DNA from: Aeromicrobium flavum
Lineage (GTDB): Bacteria; Actinomycetota; Actinomycetes; Propionibacteriales; Nocardioidaceae
DNA length: 64,000 nucleotides
Direction: 5' to 3'
NCBI RefSeq assembly: GCF_007992115.1
Contig: NZ_BJZQ01000012.1
Span: 40,150-104,149 of the forward strand
Shown here: positions 47,235 through 56,271 of the stretch, one piece after another
Layout: every line of letters begins with the position of its first letter
How positions within the stretch are numbered: position 1 is the stretch's first letter
Program-made: the position numbers and the translations under genes
The notes under the pieces: generated by a model
What the model was told of the DNA's origin: nothing
What the model saw: the letters and a program-made list of their open reading frames with translations, nothing else
Database searches by the model: none

Positions 47235-48218
47235 ATGCGTGCGGATCGGCTGGTCTCCCTGGTGCTGCTCCTGCGTCGGCGAGGCCGGATGACCGCCGCC
47301 GCACTGGCGAGCGAGCTGGAGGTGTCGGTGCGCACGGTGCTGCGTGACATCGAGGCCCTGTCGACGGCAGGCGTTCCGGTCTACGCCGACCGGGGCCGAC
47401 ACGGCGGCTTCACCCTGCTCCCGGGCTTCCACACGGAGCTCACGGGCCTGAACCATGAGGAGGCGCTCGCGCTGGTGACCGCGGTGTCCGGAGGCAGCCA
47501 GAAGGTGTTCGGCCTCAGCTCCGCGCTGGCTTCAGCCATGCGCAAGGTGATCGATGCCCTGCCCGAGGGCCATCGAGTCGCCATGGACGACGCGGCGGAG
47601 CGATTCCTGGTCGAGCCCGGGGCCGACCTGCTCTCACGCCGATCGCCGAGCGAGGACATCGCGACATCGGTGATGAGCCAGGTCCGCCACGCCGTGCTCA
47701 CCGGGCACCGGCTTCGCTTCGAGTACTCCGCCCCGGACCAGGCACCGCGCGTGCACACGGTCGACCCTCTCGGGCTGGTCACCGTCCGTGGCCGCACCTA
47801 CCTGCTGGCGTCGAAGTCCGGCGAGGATCGCACCTACCGGGTCTCCCGCATGGTGGATGCCGAGGCGCTCCCTGAACCGGCGGAACGTTCCGCGAGCATC
47901 GATCTCGAGCGCAGTTGGATCGAGCGCAGCGCCCGATTCCTCTCGGCGGATCACCTCGCCGTGGTCGTGAGGGTCGCCCCGTGGCGCCAGGAGGAGCTGC
48001 TCGACATGGCCCGCGCCGTGCGGGCCGAGGAACCGGAGGCAGACGGCTGGGTCCGCCTGGACGTGACGTTCGAGGACCTGCGGCACGCCGTGTGGGCGAT
48101 CTGGCAGCTCGACACCGGCGCGGAGGTCCTCGCGCCCGATGCGTTGCGCTCCGCCCTCCACGGCCGCGCGACGGCCCTCGCCGCCCGGTACGAGGATCCG
48201 CGGGCGGGGCCGCCGTGA
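47235..48218 (+). CDS. YafY-type helix-turn-helix / WYL domain regulator
   Basis: 327 residues from ATG 47235. The N-terminal winged helix (R-R-R-G-R-M-T-A-A-A-L-A-S-E-L-E-V-S-V-R-T-V) and the G-V-P-V-Y-A-D-R-G-R-H-G-G-F turn are typical. A WYL domain follows in the middle (H-R-L-R-F-E-Y, V-H-T-V-D-P-L-G-L-V, T-Y-L-L-A), with a WCX-like C-terminus. The frame extends well upstream through the RidA gene, which I reject. WYL domains sense nucleotides or nucleic acids; the ligand here is unknown. Confidence 0.92.
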   Translation: MRADRLVSLVLLLRRRGRMTAAALASELEVSVRTVLRDIEALSTAGVPVYADRGRHGGFTLLPGFHTELTGLNHEEALALVTAVSGGSQKVFGLSSALASAMRKVIDALPEGHRVAMDDAAERFLVEPGADLLSRRSPSEDIATSVMSQVRHAVLTGHRLRFEYSAPDQAPRVHTVDPLGLVTVRGRTYLLASKSGEDRTYRVSRMVDAEALPEPAERSASIDLERSWIERSARFLSADHLAVVVRVAPWRQEELLDMARAVRAEEPEADGWVRLDVTFEDLRHAVWAIWQLDTGAEVLAPDALRSALHGRATALAARYEDPRAGPP

Positions 48219-48222
48219 AGGA

Positions 48223-48534
48223 TCAGCCGCCGAGGGCGCGCACCAGCGCCGCGGTCGCCGCTGCGGCGATCAGCATCACCAGGAACGGGACCTTGCGCCA
48301 CAGCAGCACGGCGGCCACGAGGAGACCGGCCAGCCGGGCGTCGACCACGACCTCGGACCCGTCGGCGAACCCCTGGACCGCCACGAGCGCCGCCAGCAGG
48401 CCGACGGGGATGAACGCGGCCGCCCGGACGGTGACGGGATGCTCCAGCAGGCGCTCGGGGATCGACAGTCCCAGCAGCTTGAGCCCGTAGCACCCGACGG
48501 CCACCGCGAGCACGCCCCACCACAGCTCAGTCAT
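48223..48534 (-). CDS. azlD: Branched-chain amino acid exporter small subunit AzlD
   Basis: 103 residues with three to four hydrophobic helices. It matches AzlD in size, in the N-terminal V-G-C-Y-G-L-K-L-L-G and in the run F-I-P-V-G-L-L-A-A-L. It overlaps the azlC gene by eight bases. Together they form a two-subunit exporter for branched-chain amino acids or similar compounds. Confidence 0.88.
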   Translation of the reverse strand: MTELWWGVLAVAVGCYGLKLLGLSIPERLLEHPVTVRAAAFIPVGLLAALVAVQGFADGSEVVVDARLAGLLVAAVLLWRKVPFLVMLIAAAATAALVRALGG

Positions 48535-49219
48535 CGCGGTCGCCGTCCGCGGAGGGGACGAAACGCAGGCCGACCAGGACGGCGACCAGGCCGCCGATGA
48601 TGATCGGCGCGCCGGGCGGCGTGAACGGCACCAGCCCGAGCGCCACCGCCGCAGCCAGCAGGGCCAGCAGGCGCGAGGACGGCGAGTCGAGCCGCGGCCA
48701 CAGCAATCCCAGGAACGCGGCGGCCACGGCGGCGTCGAGCCCGATCGCGCGCGGGTCGCCGATGCTCTCGCCCGCGACCGCGCCCACGAGGGTCATGACG
48801 TTCCAGATCAGGAAGATCGTCAGTCCGGTCCAGTAGAAGCCCAGCCGGGCCTGCCGGGGATCGTCGCGCACCACCGCCATCGCGGTCGACTCGTCGATCA
48901 CGACGTGGGCCGTCGCGAGCCGGCGCCACCCCTTCAGCCGCAGGACGGGCGCCAGGGTGATCCCGTAGAACGTGTTGCGCACGCCCAGCAGGACGGCGGT
49001 CAGGGCGCCGGTCGCCGGCGAGCCGCCGGCGGCCACGACGCCGAGGAAGGCGAACTGCGAGGCGCCCGTGAACGCCAGCAGCGACAGCGCACAGGCCTGC
49101 CACACGGACAGGCCGCCGGTGGTGGCGAGGGCACCGAAGCTGACGCCGTACAGGCCGACGCCGATGCCGACACCGAGGGAGTCGGCGATGACCTGCCGGT
49201 CGCTGGTCGACTCGCTCAC
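48527..49219 (-). CDS. azlC: Branched-chain amino acid exporter large subunit AzlC
   Basis: 230 residues from GTG 49217-49219, overlapping the acetyltransferase stop (GTGA). About seven hydrophobic segments are present, with family motifs G-V-S-F-G-A-L-A (about 25), F-T-G-A-S-Q-F-A (about 50), L-L-G-V-R-N-T-F-Y-G (about 75) and the E-S-T-A-M stretch (about 112). It is the second gene of a three-gene minus-strand run with a GNAT protein and AzlD. Confidence 0.9.
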   Translation of the reverse strand: MSESTSDRQVIADSLGVGIGVGLYGVSFGALATTGGLSVWQACALSLLAFTGASQFAFLGVVAAGGSPATGALTAVLLGVRNTFYGITLAPVLRLKGWRRLATAHVVIDESTAMAVVRDDPRQARLGFYWTGLTIFLIWNVMTLVGAVAGESIGDPRAIGLDAAVAAAFLGLLWPRLDSPSSRLLALLAAAVALGLVPFTPPGAPIIIGGLVAVLVGLRFVPSADGDRDD

Positions 49220-49746
49220 GTCAGCGTGGTGTGGAGCCGGATCTGCTTGAGCGGGCCCGTGACGGCGGCGAACTCGCGGTGCGCGCCGTCCGGCGCCCAG
49301 CCCGAGGCCAGCAGCCACGCGCGCAGGACGTCGTCGGTGGGGGAGACCCACCAGACCGCCCGCTCGAAGCCGTCGGCCCGCACCGTGTCGACGCACGCGT
49401 GCAGCAGTCGCGAGCCGTGGCCGAGGTTGCGGTGGTCGACGCCCACGACGAACTCGCCGATCTCGGCGTCCCGGATCTGGTCGGCGTCGGGGTCGTGGCA
49501 GGGATGCACGAGGGCGAAGCCGCGCACCGTCGCCCGCTCGAGGGCGACGAGGGCCCGCATCCGGGCGTCGCGCGGCGCACTGATCAGCTGGCTCCAGCGG
49601 GCCGTCATGACGGTCTCGTCGAGGGCGTCGAGCTCGTCGGCCTCGACCACGTCGCCGTACGTGCGCAGCCAGTGGGCTCGCTGGACGGCGGCGATCGCGG
49701 GGGCGTCGTCGGGCCACGCGAGCCGGACGGAGACGTCGGAGCTCAT
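49216..49746 (-). CDS. GNAT family N-acetyltransferase
   Basis: 176 residues from ATG 49744-49746. It has the N-terminal V-R-L-A-W-P-D-D-A-P-A-I and the core F-V-V-G-V-D-H-R-N-L-G-H-G-S-R-L-L, with the acetyl-CoA-binding G-H-G loop. L-A-S-G-W-A-P-D-G near the end is the usual GNAT finish. It overlaps the membrane-protein gene before it (ATGA) and azlC after it. The acceptor is unknown; modification of an amino acid exported by AzlCD is only a thought. Confidence 0.88.
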   Translation of the reverse strand: MSSDVSVRLAWPDDAPAIAAVQRAHWLRTYGDVVEADELDALDETVMTARWSQLISAPRDARMRALVALERATVRGFALVHPCHDPDADQIRDAEIGEFVVGVDHRNLGHGSRLLHACVDTVRADGFERAVWWVSPTDDVLRAWLLASGWAPDGAHREFAAVTGPLKQIRLHTTLT

Positions 49747-50231
49747 CGCGCGAACGCCTCGCGCAGACCCGAGTCGGCGCCGTCGCGCTCCAGCGCCGTG
49801 GCGAACCGGTCGACGTTGCGTCGCGTGGGCCACGTGCCGAAGGTGAGCGCAGCCAGGGCGGGGACGACCGCCACCAGTAGCACGAGGCCGCCGATGAGGC
49901 CGGAGAGGCCCAGCACCGCCGAGACGACGAGCGGGACCTCGAGGACGAGGAACGCCCGGGCGATGTGCGAGGAGAGCCGGCGCATCGCGGTGCCCTGCGG
50001 GGCGGGCTCGTCGGCAGGCAGGCTCCCGGCGCCGGACCACCAGCGCGAGACGAGCGCGGTGGCGGCGAACACCAGGGCGATCAGGGCCAGCGCGGCCCAC
50101 CAGCGGGCGCCGGGGTCGCCGTCGCGACCGAAGACGGCCACCACGAGGACGGCGAAGACTGCGGTGACTCCGAGCTGGAGGGCGACGAATCGCTTCACGT
50201 CCGCTGGGGTCGGAGCGAGGGGTTCCGGCAC
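49743..50231 (-). CDS. Four-helix membrane protein of unknown function
   Basis: 162 residues from GTG 50229-50231. Hydrophobic segments lie near 18-34, 44-62, 90-112 and 114-130. Short charged loops and a cytosolic C-terminus with N-V-D-R-F-A-T-A-L-E-R are seen. No family is recognised. An AATACT hexamer seven bases before the GTG fits a leaderless start. It leads the minus-strand run that ends with azlD. Confidence 0.7.
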   Translation of the reverse strand: MPEPLAPTPADVKRFVALQLGVTAVFAVLVVAVFGRDGDPGARWWAALALIALVFAATALVSRWWSGAGSLPADEPAPQGTAMRRLSSHIARAFLVLEVPLVVSAVLGLSGLIGGLVLLVAVVPALAALTFGTWPTRRNVDRFATALERDGADSGLREAFAR

Positions 50232-50279
50232 GCGCGTCAGTATTCCACGTCACGCCGACGGATCGTCGGGCCGCGTTGC

Positions 50280-50285
50280 TAGTCT
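50280..50285 (+). promoter_or_regulatory. -10 hexamer for thyA
   Basis: TAGTCT, six bases before ATG 50292, without a ribosome binding site. Confidence 0.6.
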
Positions 50286-50291
50286 GCGGAC

Positions 50292-51086
50292 ATGCAGGCC
50301 TACCTCGATCTCGTCCGCAGGATCCTCGACGAGGGGGTGGCCAAGGGTGACCGCACCGGCACCGGCACGCGCAGCGTCTTCGGGCACCAGATGCGGTTCG
50401 ACCTGGCCGAGGGGTTCCCCGTCGTCACCACCAAGAAGGTGCACCTCAAGAGCGTCGTCGCCGAGCTGCTGTGGTTCATCCGCGGCGACACGAACACCCA
50501 GTACCTGCGCGACCACGGCGTCACGATCTGGGACGAGTGGGCCGACGAGAACGGCGACCTCGGCCCCATCTACGGCTACCAGTGGCGCTCCTGGCCCACC
50601 CCCGGCGGCGAGCACATCGACCAGCTGCGCGCCGTCATCGAGGCGATCAGAACCGACCCGAACTCGCGACGGCACATCGTCAGCGCCTGGAACGTGGCCG
50701 ACCTCGACGCGATGGCGCTGGCCCCCTGCCACGCGTTCTTCCAGTTCCACGTCGCCGACGGCAAGTTGAGCTGCCAGCTCTACCAGCGCTCGGCCGACGT
50801 CTTCCTCGGCGTCCCCTTCAACATCGCCTCCTACGCGCTGCTGACGCAGATGGTCGCCCAGCTCACCGGCCTCGAGCCCGGCGAGTTCATCTGGACCGGC
50901 GGCGACTGCCACCTCTACGTCAACCACCTCGACCAGGCGCGCGAGCAGCTCACCCGCGACCCGCTGCCGCTGCCCACGCTGCGGCTCGACCCCGCGATCA
51001 CCGACATCGACGACTTCACGCTCGAGTCGATCGCGATCGAGGGGTACACGTCGCACGCCGCCATCAAGGCGCCGATCGCCGTCTGA
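50292..51086 (+). CDS. thyA: Thymidylate synthase
   Basis: 264 residues, standard ThyA length. It methylates dUMP with methylene-tetrahydrofolate, producing dihydrofolate. The catalytic Cys is in [10 protein letters not shown] (about 146); [13 protein letters not shown] (about 166-178) and the N-terminal D-R-T-G-T-G-T-R-S binding loop are present. It overlaps folA (TGATG), which recycles the dihydrofolate it makes. Confidence 0.97.
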   Translation: MQAYLDLVRRILDEGVAKGDRTGTGTRSVFGHQMRFDLAEGFPVVTTKKVHLKSVVAELLWFIRGDTNTQYLRDHGVTIWDEWADENGDLGPIYGYQWRSWPTPGGEHIDQLRAVIEAIRTDPNSRRHIVSAWNVADLDAMALAPCHAFFQFHVADGKLSCQLYQRSADVFLGVPFNIASYALLTQMVAQLTGLEPGEFIWTGGDCHLYVNHLDQAREQLTRDPLPLPTLRLDPAITDIDDFTLESIAIEGYTSHAAIKAPIAV

Positions 51087-51574
51087 TGGGCGTCACGATC
51101 GTCGTGGCCGTGGGCGACAACGGCGTCATTGGCCATGAGGGCGGCATGCCGTGGCCGCGCACGGGAGACATGCGCCAGTTCAAGGAGCTCACGTGGGGGC
51201 ACCCGGTCGTGATGGGCCGGGCCACGTACGAGTCGATCGGGCGTCCGCTCCCGGGCCGCACGTCCGTCGTGCTGACCCGGCGTGCCGACTGGGACCCGGG
51301 CGATCCCGCGGTCATCGTCGCGGGCGACCTGGACACCGCGCTCGATCGGGCACGCGAGGTCGACGGCGAGGTCTTCCTCGTCGGCGGGGCGACGGTGTAC
51401 GACGAGGCGCTCGAGCGTGGACTCGTCGACACGATGGTGGTCACGCACGTCCCGCTCAGCCCCGACGGCGACGCCTTCTTCGGGCCCATCGACCCCGCGC
51501 GCTGGATCGAGGTCGATCGTCTGCGCCACGCGGGCACGCCCGACTACGAGATCGCCACGTACGTCCGCCGCTGA
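51086..51574 (+). CDS. folA: Dihydrofolate reductase
   Basis: 162 residues. It reduces dihydrofolate with NADPH. Family marks are V-A-V-G-D-N-G-V-I-G, the M-P-W (substrate) turn near 24, V-V-M-G-R-A-T-Y-E-S-I-G-R-P-L-P-G-R (about 46-63) and E-V-F-L-V-G-G-A-T-V-Y (about 101-111). Catalytic acid: Asp in T-G-D-M-R-Q-F (usual place). It is coupled to thyA. Confidence 0.95.
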   Translation: MGVTIVVAVGDNGVIGHEGGMPWPRTGDMRQFKELTWGHPVVMGRATYESIGRPLPGRTSVVLTRRADWDPGDPAVIVAGDLDTALDRAREVDGEVFLVGGATVYDEALERGLVDTMVVTHVPLSPDGDAFFGPIDPARWIEVDRLRHAGTPDYEIATYVRR

Positions 51575-51630
51575 CCCTTGTCGCCGGCTCGTCCCCGTCC
51601 GACACTGGCGGGAACGAGAGGAGACATCCC

Positions 51631-51999
51631 ATGGCACACGGTGACATCACGCACGTCGACATCCCGGTGGCCGACACCCGGCGCGCCCAGGAGTTCTACG
51701 GCCGGCTGTTCGGCTGGAAGATGACCGAGTACCCCGGTTTCGAGGGCTACCCGATGTGGCAGGCACCCAACGAGATCAGCGGGGGCGGACTCGCACCGCG
51801 CTCGGAGGGCTTCACCCAGCCGCGCTCGTACGTCGAGGTCGACTCCATCGAGGAGACGCTCGCCGCGGCCAAGGAGCAGGGCGCGCGCGTCGTGATGGAG
51901 CGCCAGCCCATCTCCGAGACGAGCTGGTGGGCGATCTTCGAGGACCCCGACGGCAACGTCATTGGGCTCTACGAGGGCGTCACCGACACCCCCGACTGA
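51631..51999 (+). CDS. VOC (glyoxalase/bleomycin-resistance fold) family protein
   Basis: 122 residues, one vicinal-oxygen-chelate unit pair. H-V-D-I-P-V-A-D-T (about 8), F-Y-G-R-L-F-G-W-K (about 22), and the closing F-E-D-P-D-G-N-V-I-G-L-Y are characteristic. A clear binding site gagaggag precedes ATG 51631. No substrate can be named. It converges with the thioesterase gene, three bases between stops. Confidence 0.9.
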   Translation: MAHGDITHVDIPVADTRRAQEFYGRLFGWKMTEYPGFEGYPMWQAPNEISGGGLAPRSEGFTQPRSYVEVDSIEETLAAAKEQGARVVMERQPISETSWWAIFEDPDGNVIGLYEGVTDTPD

Positions 52000-52002
52000 C
52001 CC

Positions 52003-52788
52003 TCAGAGCAGGATCGCGAGCTGGCGCGACTGGGCCAGCAGGCGGCCCTGGTCGTCCCACAGCTCGCCGTCCTCCTCGTGGAAGCCCTCCGCGACGTGCC
52101 GGGTACTGAAGCGCGAGGCGACCCATCCGCCCTGCTCGGGCAGGCGGTGGAAGTGCACCGTCAGCTGCACGGTCATCGACTTCATCTGGCCCAGCTCCAT
52201 CACGGGCGGGGGAGAGGCGTCGGTCAGGAGCGCCACGGCCGGCCAGTCGATCGCGGTGCCTCCATCGAGGCGCTGCCACAGCGTCGTGGTGGGGTCGCCC
52301 GTCGGCTCGCCCGTCGCCCATCCGGGCACCTCGGCCATCCGGTACTCGATCCGGCCGAACAGCCCGTCGGTCGGCATGCCCAGCTCGCGCGGGTCGGGCA
52401 GCGTGGCGGGGTCGGGGAGCGCCGGGGCCGCGCCGAGCTCCTGGGAGGGCCCGTGGTGGTCGCGCGCGAAGCTCGCGGTCATGCGGGCGAGGGGTCGGCC
52501 GTCGCAGCCGAGGTCGACGTCGACGGTCTGGACGCGGCGCCCGAGCTTCACGGGCGTCACCGTCAGCGTGGCCGTGGTGCCCGGCTCGGGGGAGGCGAAG
52601 TAGGTGATGGCGGCGACCGCGGGACGGCCCACGTCCGTGGTGTCCATCGCGGCGCGCAGCATCGCGGCCAGCACCCAGCCGCCGTTCGGCTTACCCAGGG
52701 GAGTGTTCCAGCGGTCGGTCACCTCGAGCGTCAGCGTGCCGTCGTCGGCACGGGTCGCGAGGGTGTCCTGCGGATAGTGGTCGGTCAC
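52003..52788 (-). CDS. Thioesterase-family (acyl-CoA thioesterase II-like, double hotdog) protein
   Basis: 261 residues from GTG 52786-52788. Two hotdog halves: G-K-P-N-G-G-W-V-L-A-A-M-L (about 36) holds the first helix, and the second half has V-Q-L-T-V-H-F-H-R-L and the acyl-CoA-thioesterase-like A-S-R-F-S-T-R-H-V-A-E-G-F. W-D-D-Q-G-R-L-L-A-Q-S-R-Q is the usual C-terminal strand. The frame runs about 110 residues further upstream through dapA; I reject that. It is divergent from dapA. Confidence 0.85.
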   Translation of the reverse strand: MTDHYPQDTLATRADDGTLTLEVTDRWNTPLGKPNGGWVLAAMLRAAMDTTDVGRPAVAAITYFASPEPGTTATLTVTPVKLGRRVQTVDVDLGCDGRPLARMTASFARDHHGPSQELGAAPALPDPATLPDPRELGMPTDGLFGRIEYRMAEVPGWATGEPTGDPTTTLWQRLDGGTAIDWPAVALLTDASPPPVMELGQMKSMTVQLTVHFHRLPEQGGWVASRFSTRHVAEGFHEEDGELWDDQGRLLAQSRQLAILL

Positions 52789-52825
52789 CGGTTCATCCTG
52801 CCCGAGAGGTCCGACAGCGTGGCGG

Positions 52826-52831
52826 TAACCT
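52826..52831 (+). promoter_or_regulatory. -10 hexamer for dapA
   Basis: TAACCT, six bases before ATG 52838, without a ribosome binding site. Confidence 0.6.
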
Positions 52832-52837
52832 CGGTAC

Positions 52838-53749
52838 ATGACGTCTCCGCTCGCCACCGAGGCCGCGCCGTTCGGTCGTCTCCTGACCGCGATGGCCACG
52901 CCGTTCACCACCGACGGCGAGCTCGACCTCGATGCCGCCGCCGCCTTGGCCACCCATCTGGTCGACAACGGTAGCGACGGCCTCGTCGTCAGCGGCACCA
53001 CCGGCGAGTCGCCCACCACCACGGGCGCGGAGGACGGCCGCCTGCTGGCCGCCGTGATCGAGGCCGTCGGCGACCGCGCCGCGATCCTCGCCGGCGTCGG
53101 CACCAACGACACCCGCCACACCGTCGAGCTCGCCGAGCAGGCGGTCCGCGCGGGCGTCGACGGCCTGCTGCTCGTCTCCCCGTACTACAGCAAGCCCCCG
53201 CAGTCGGGTCTGCTGGCCAACATCGATGCCGTCGCGGCCGCGGGCGGCGACACGCCGATCATGCTCTACGACATCGTCGGTCGCACCGGCGTCGAGATCA
53301 GCGAGGCCACCTACGCCGAGTTGGAGTCGCGCCCGACCGTCGTGGCCGTCAAGGACGCGTCCGCCGACCTCGTCCGCGGTGCGCGCCTGCGCGCCAACTC
53401 GAGCCTGGCGCTCTACGCCGGCGACGACGCGCTGGCCCTGCCGTGGCTGGCGCTCGGTGCGGTGGGGGTCGTCAGCGTGGTCAGCCACGTCGCGGCGGCC
53501 CGCATCAAGGCCATGATCGAGGCCGTCGACGCCGGCGACCTCGCCCGGGCGCGCGACATCGACAACGAACTCCTTCCCCTGATCCACGCGATCATGGGCC
53601 AGACGCAGGGTGCGATCGCCGCCAAGGCGGCCGTCGCCGAACTCGGCGTCATCCCTCACGCGGGCGTGCGACTGCCGCTCACTCCCGCGACGGACGAACA
53701 AGTCCAGGTCATTCGAGCGGCACTCAAGGACGCTGATCTACTGGCATGA
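52838..53749 (+). CDS. dapA: 4-hydroxy-tetrahydrodipicolinate synthase
   Basis: 303 residues. It condenses pyruvate with aspartate semialdehyde. The TIM barrel shows G-T-T-G-E-S-P-T-T (about 53-61), the catalytic Tyr in Y-D-I-V-G-R-T-G (about 144) and the Schiff-base Lys in V-V-A-V-K-D-A-S (about 172). The stop overlaps the RNase J gene (ATGA), a pairing conserved in actinobacteria. Confidence 0.96.
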   Translation: MTSPLATEAAPFGRLLTAMATPFTTDGELDLDAAAALATHLVDNGSDGLVVSGTTGESPTTTGAEDGRLLAAVIEAVGDRAAILAGVGTNDTRHTVELAEQAVRAGVDGLLLVSPYYSKPPQSGLLANIDAVAAAGGDTPIMLYDIVGRTGVEISEATYAELESRPTVVAVKDASADLVRGARLRANSSLALYAGDDALALPWLALGAVGVVSVVSHVAAARIKAMIEAVDAGDLARARDIDNELLPLIHAIMGQTQGAIAAKAAVAELGVIPHAGVRLPLTPATDEQVQVIRAALKDADLLA

Positions 53750-55425
53750 GCCATATGCACACCGAACTTCCCACTCCCGCCCCGCTCGCGCCGGGCGCCA
53801 TGCGCGTCGTCCCGTTGGGGGGTCTGGGCGAGATCGGTCGCAACATGACCGTCTTCGAGTTCGACGGCAAGCTGCTGATCGTCGACTGCGGGGTGCTGTT
53901 CCCCGAGGAGCACCAGCCGGGCGTCGACCTGATCCTGCCCGACTTCGCGCCCATCCGTGAGCGCCTCGACGACATCGTCGGCCTCGTGCTGACGCACGGT
54001 CACGAGGACCACATCGGCGGCGTGCCGTACCTGCTGCGCGAGCGCGGGAACATCCCCGTGATCGGCTCGAAGCTGACGCTGGCGCTGCTGGCGCCGAAGC
54101 TCAAGGAGCACCGCCTGAAGGACGTGCCGATGCACGTCGTCAGCGAGAACGACGTCGAGTCCTTCGGCCCGTTCGAGTGCGAGTTCGTCGCGGTCAACCA
54201 TTCCATCCCGGACGCGCTGGCCGTGGCGATCAAGACCGCCGCCGGCGTCGCGCTGCACACCGGCGACTTCAAGATGGACCAGCTGCCGCTCGACGGCCGC
54301 ATCACCGACCTGCGGGCGTTCGCGCGCCTCGGCGAGGCCGGCGTCGACCTGTTCCTGACCGACTCGACCAACTCCGAGGTGCCCGGCTTCACGACCGCCG
54401 AGAAGTCGATCACCCCGGCGATCGACGCGGTGTTCGCGCGCAGCAAGAAGCGCATCATCGTCGCGTCCTTCGCCTCGCACATCCACCGCGTCCAGCAGGT
54501 GCTCGACGCCGCGGTCAAGCACAACCGCAAGGTCGCGTACGTCGGCCGGTCGATGGTGCGCAACATGCAGATCGCCCGCGAGCTGGGCTACCTCAAGGTG
54601 CCGGACGGCGTGGTCGTCGACTCGATCGACGCCGCCCCGCCGGAGCGCATGGTGCTCATGTCCACCGGCTCGCAGGGCGAGCCCATGGCGGCCCTGTCGC
54701 GCATCGCCAACCGCACGCACCCGCAGGTGCACCTCGAGCCGGGCGACACCGTGCTGCTCGCCTCGTCGCTGATCCCCGGCAACGAGAACGCGATCTACCG
54801 CGTGATCGACGGCCTGACCAAGCTGGGTGCGAACGTCGTGCACAAGGGCAACGCGCTGGTGCACGTGTCCGGTCACGCGTCGGCCGGCGAGCTGCTCTAC
54901 TGCTACAACATCGTCCAGCCGTCGAACGTGATGCCGGTGCACGGCGAGATCCGCCACCTGCACGCCAACGCGGCGCTGGCCCGCCAGACCGGCGTGCCCA
55001 ACACGATCATCGCCGAGGACGGCTACGCCGTGGACCTCATCGACGGTCACGCCGAGATCGCCGGCGCCTACGAGGTGGGCTACGTCTACGTCGACGGCGC
55101 CTCGATCGGCGACGTCACCGACTCCGACCTCAAGGACCGGCGCACGTTGGCGGCCGAGGGCTTCATCTCGGTCATCGCCGTCATCGACTCCACGACGGGC
55201 AAGATCGTCAGCGGACCCGAGATCCACGCCCGCGGCCTGGCCGAGGACGACTCGGTCTTCGACGCCATCCAGCCCAAGCTCGTCAGCTCCCTGGAGGAGG
55301 CGCTCGCCGAGGGCGCGCGCGACACGGCGGCCCTGCAGCAGGTCATGCGTCGCGTCATCGGCTCGTTCGCCGGCCGCCGCCTGCGTCGTCGGCCGCTGAT
55401 CGTCCCGGTGGTGCTCGAGGCCTGA
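53746..55425 (+). CDS. rnj: Ribonuclease J
   Basis: 559 residues. It is a 5'-3' exo-/endoribonuclease of mRNA and rRNA processing. The metallo-beta-lactamase zinc motif is H-G-H-E-D-H-I-G-G (about 85-93), with L-H-T-G-D-F-K (about 168) and the beta-CASP segment D-S-T-N-S-E-V-P-G-F-T. A C-terminal domain follows after about 460 (I-S-V-I-A-V-I-D). ATG 53746 overlaps the dapA stop. Confidence 0.96.
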   Translation: MSHMHTELPTPAPLAPGAMRVVPLGGLGEIGRNMTVFEFDGKLLIVDCGVLFPEEHQPGVDLILPDFAPIRERLDDIVGLVLTHGHEDHIGGVPYLLRERGNIPVIGSKLTLALLAPKLKEHRLKDVPMHVVSENDVESFGPFECEFVAVNHSIPDALAVAIKTAAGVALHTGDFKMDQLPLDGRITDLRAFARLGEAGVDLFLTDSTNSEVPGFTTAEKSITPAIDAVFARSKKRIIVASFASHIHRVQQVLDAAVKHNRKVAYVGRSMVRNMQIARELGYLKVPDGVVVDSIDAAPPERMVLMSTGSQGEPMAALSRIANRTHPQVHLEPGDTVLLASSLIPGNENAIYRVIDGLTKLGANVVHKGNALVHVSGHASAGELLYCYNIVQPSNVMPVHGEIRHLHANAALARQTGVPNTIIAEDGYAVDLIDGHAEIAGAYEVGYVYVDGASIGDVTDSDLKDRRTLAAEGFISVIAVIDSTTGKIVSGPEIHARGLAEDDSVFDAIQPKLVSSLEEALAEGARDTAALQQVMRRVIGSFAGRRLRRRPLIVPVVLEA

Positions 55426-55500
55426 CACCTCGCGTCACTCGTTACCCAACCTCGCCGGGGCTGTAACCCGGGGGAAACAGATCCTCACCACGCTGAAGGG

Positions 55501-56208
55501 GTGAGGACCCGGATCATCGTGTGCAGCCATGGAACGACCTCGCACCAAGGTCGTTCCGCCATCGCGTCGCTCGTGAACTCGGTCCGGCGTCATGCGCAGG
55601 GGGCCGAGGTCGTCGACGCGTTCGTCGACGTCCAACAGCCGTCCCTGGGCGACGTCGTGGCCGAGACGTCGGGGCCCCGGGTCATCGTGCCGTTGGTCCT
55701 GACCCATGACGTGGCCGCGACGCGGCTGCTGCAGGAGGCGGCGGCCGACGACCCGCGCGTGCGCGTGGCGCCGGCCATGGGTCCCGACTGGGTCCTGGCC
55801 GAGATCGGCGTGCGCCGCCTGATCGAGGCGGGCGCGCGCCCGTCCGACACGATCGTGATGGTGGCACCGCACGCCGACGGCCCCCGCGCGCTGGCCGACG
55901 TGTCGAAGGCCGCCCGGCTGCTCAGCGCCGTGTGGGGCGGACCGGTGCACGTCGGCGTCGTCGACGGCGTCGGCACGCCGGTCGACGAGGCCCTCGACGT
56001 CGCCCGGGCCCACAACCAGCGCGTCGTGGTCTCGATGTACGCCCTCGCGTCCGGCGAGGGCGCCTCCGCCATCGGTCGCCTCGGCGCCGACGTCGTCACG
56101 GCCCCGCTGCTGGGAGCCGGGGCCCCCGACCAGCGACTCGTCTCCCTCGCGCTCGAGCGGGCGGACGTCCTGCCGTTCCCGGGCGAGCTGGGGCTGGCCA
56201 GCCACTGA
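55501..56208 (+). CDS. CbiX/sirohydrochlorin-chelatase-like protein
   Basis: 235 residues from GTG 55501, preceded by CACGCT with a six-base gap. I-I-V-C-S-H-G-T (about 5-12) provides the metal-site His of class II chelatases, and V-P-L-V-L-T-H-D-V (about 65) resembles their second half; V-V-V-S-M-Y-A-L-A-S-G-E-G opens the second repeat unit. The Ser-rather-than-Gly H-G environment and lack of siroheme neighbours leave the metal and tetrapyrrole open. It stands alone between rnj and ftsK. Confidence 0.75.
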   Translation: MRTRIIVCSHGTTSHQGRSAIASLVNSVRRHAQGAEVVDAFVDVQQPSLGDVVAETSGPRVIVPLVLTHDVAATRLLQEAAADDPRVRVAPAMGPDWVLAEIGVRRLIEAGARPSDTIVMVAPHADGPRALADVSKAARLLSAVWGGPVHVGVVDGVGTPVDEALDVARAHNQRVVVSMYALASGEGASAIGRLGADVVTAPLLGAGAPDQRLVSLALERADVLPFPGELGLASH

Positions 56209-56258
56209 CCCCGGCCGCGTCTGCGGCGTGGGTCCGTGAGAACTCTCAGGTTCTGGTT

Positions 56259-56264
56259 TAGCCT
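56259..56264 (+). promoter_or_regulatory. -10 hexamer for ftsK
   Basis: TAGCCT, seven bases before ATG 56272, with no ribosome binding site. Confidence 0.6.
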
Positions 56265-56271
56265 TGCCAGC

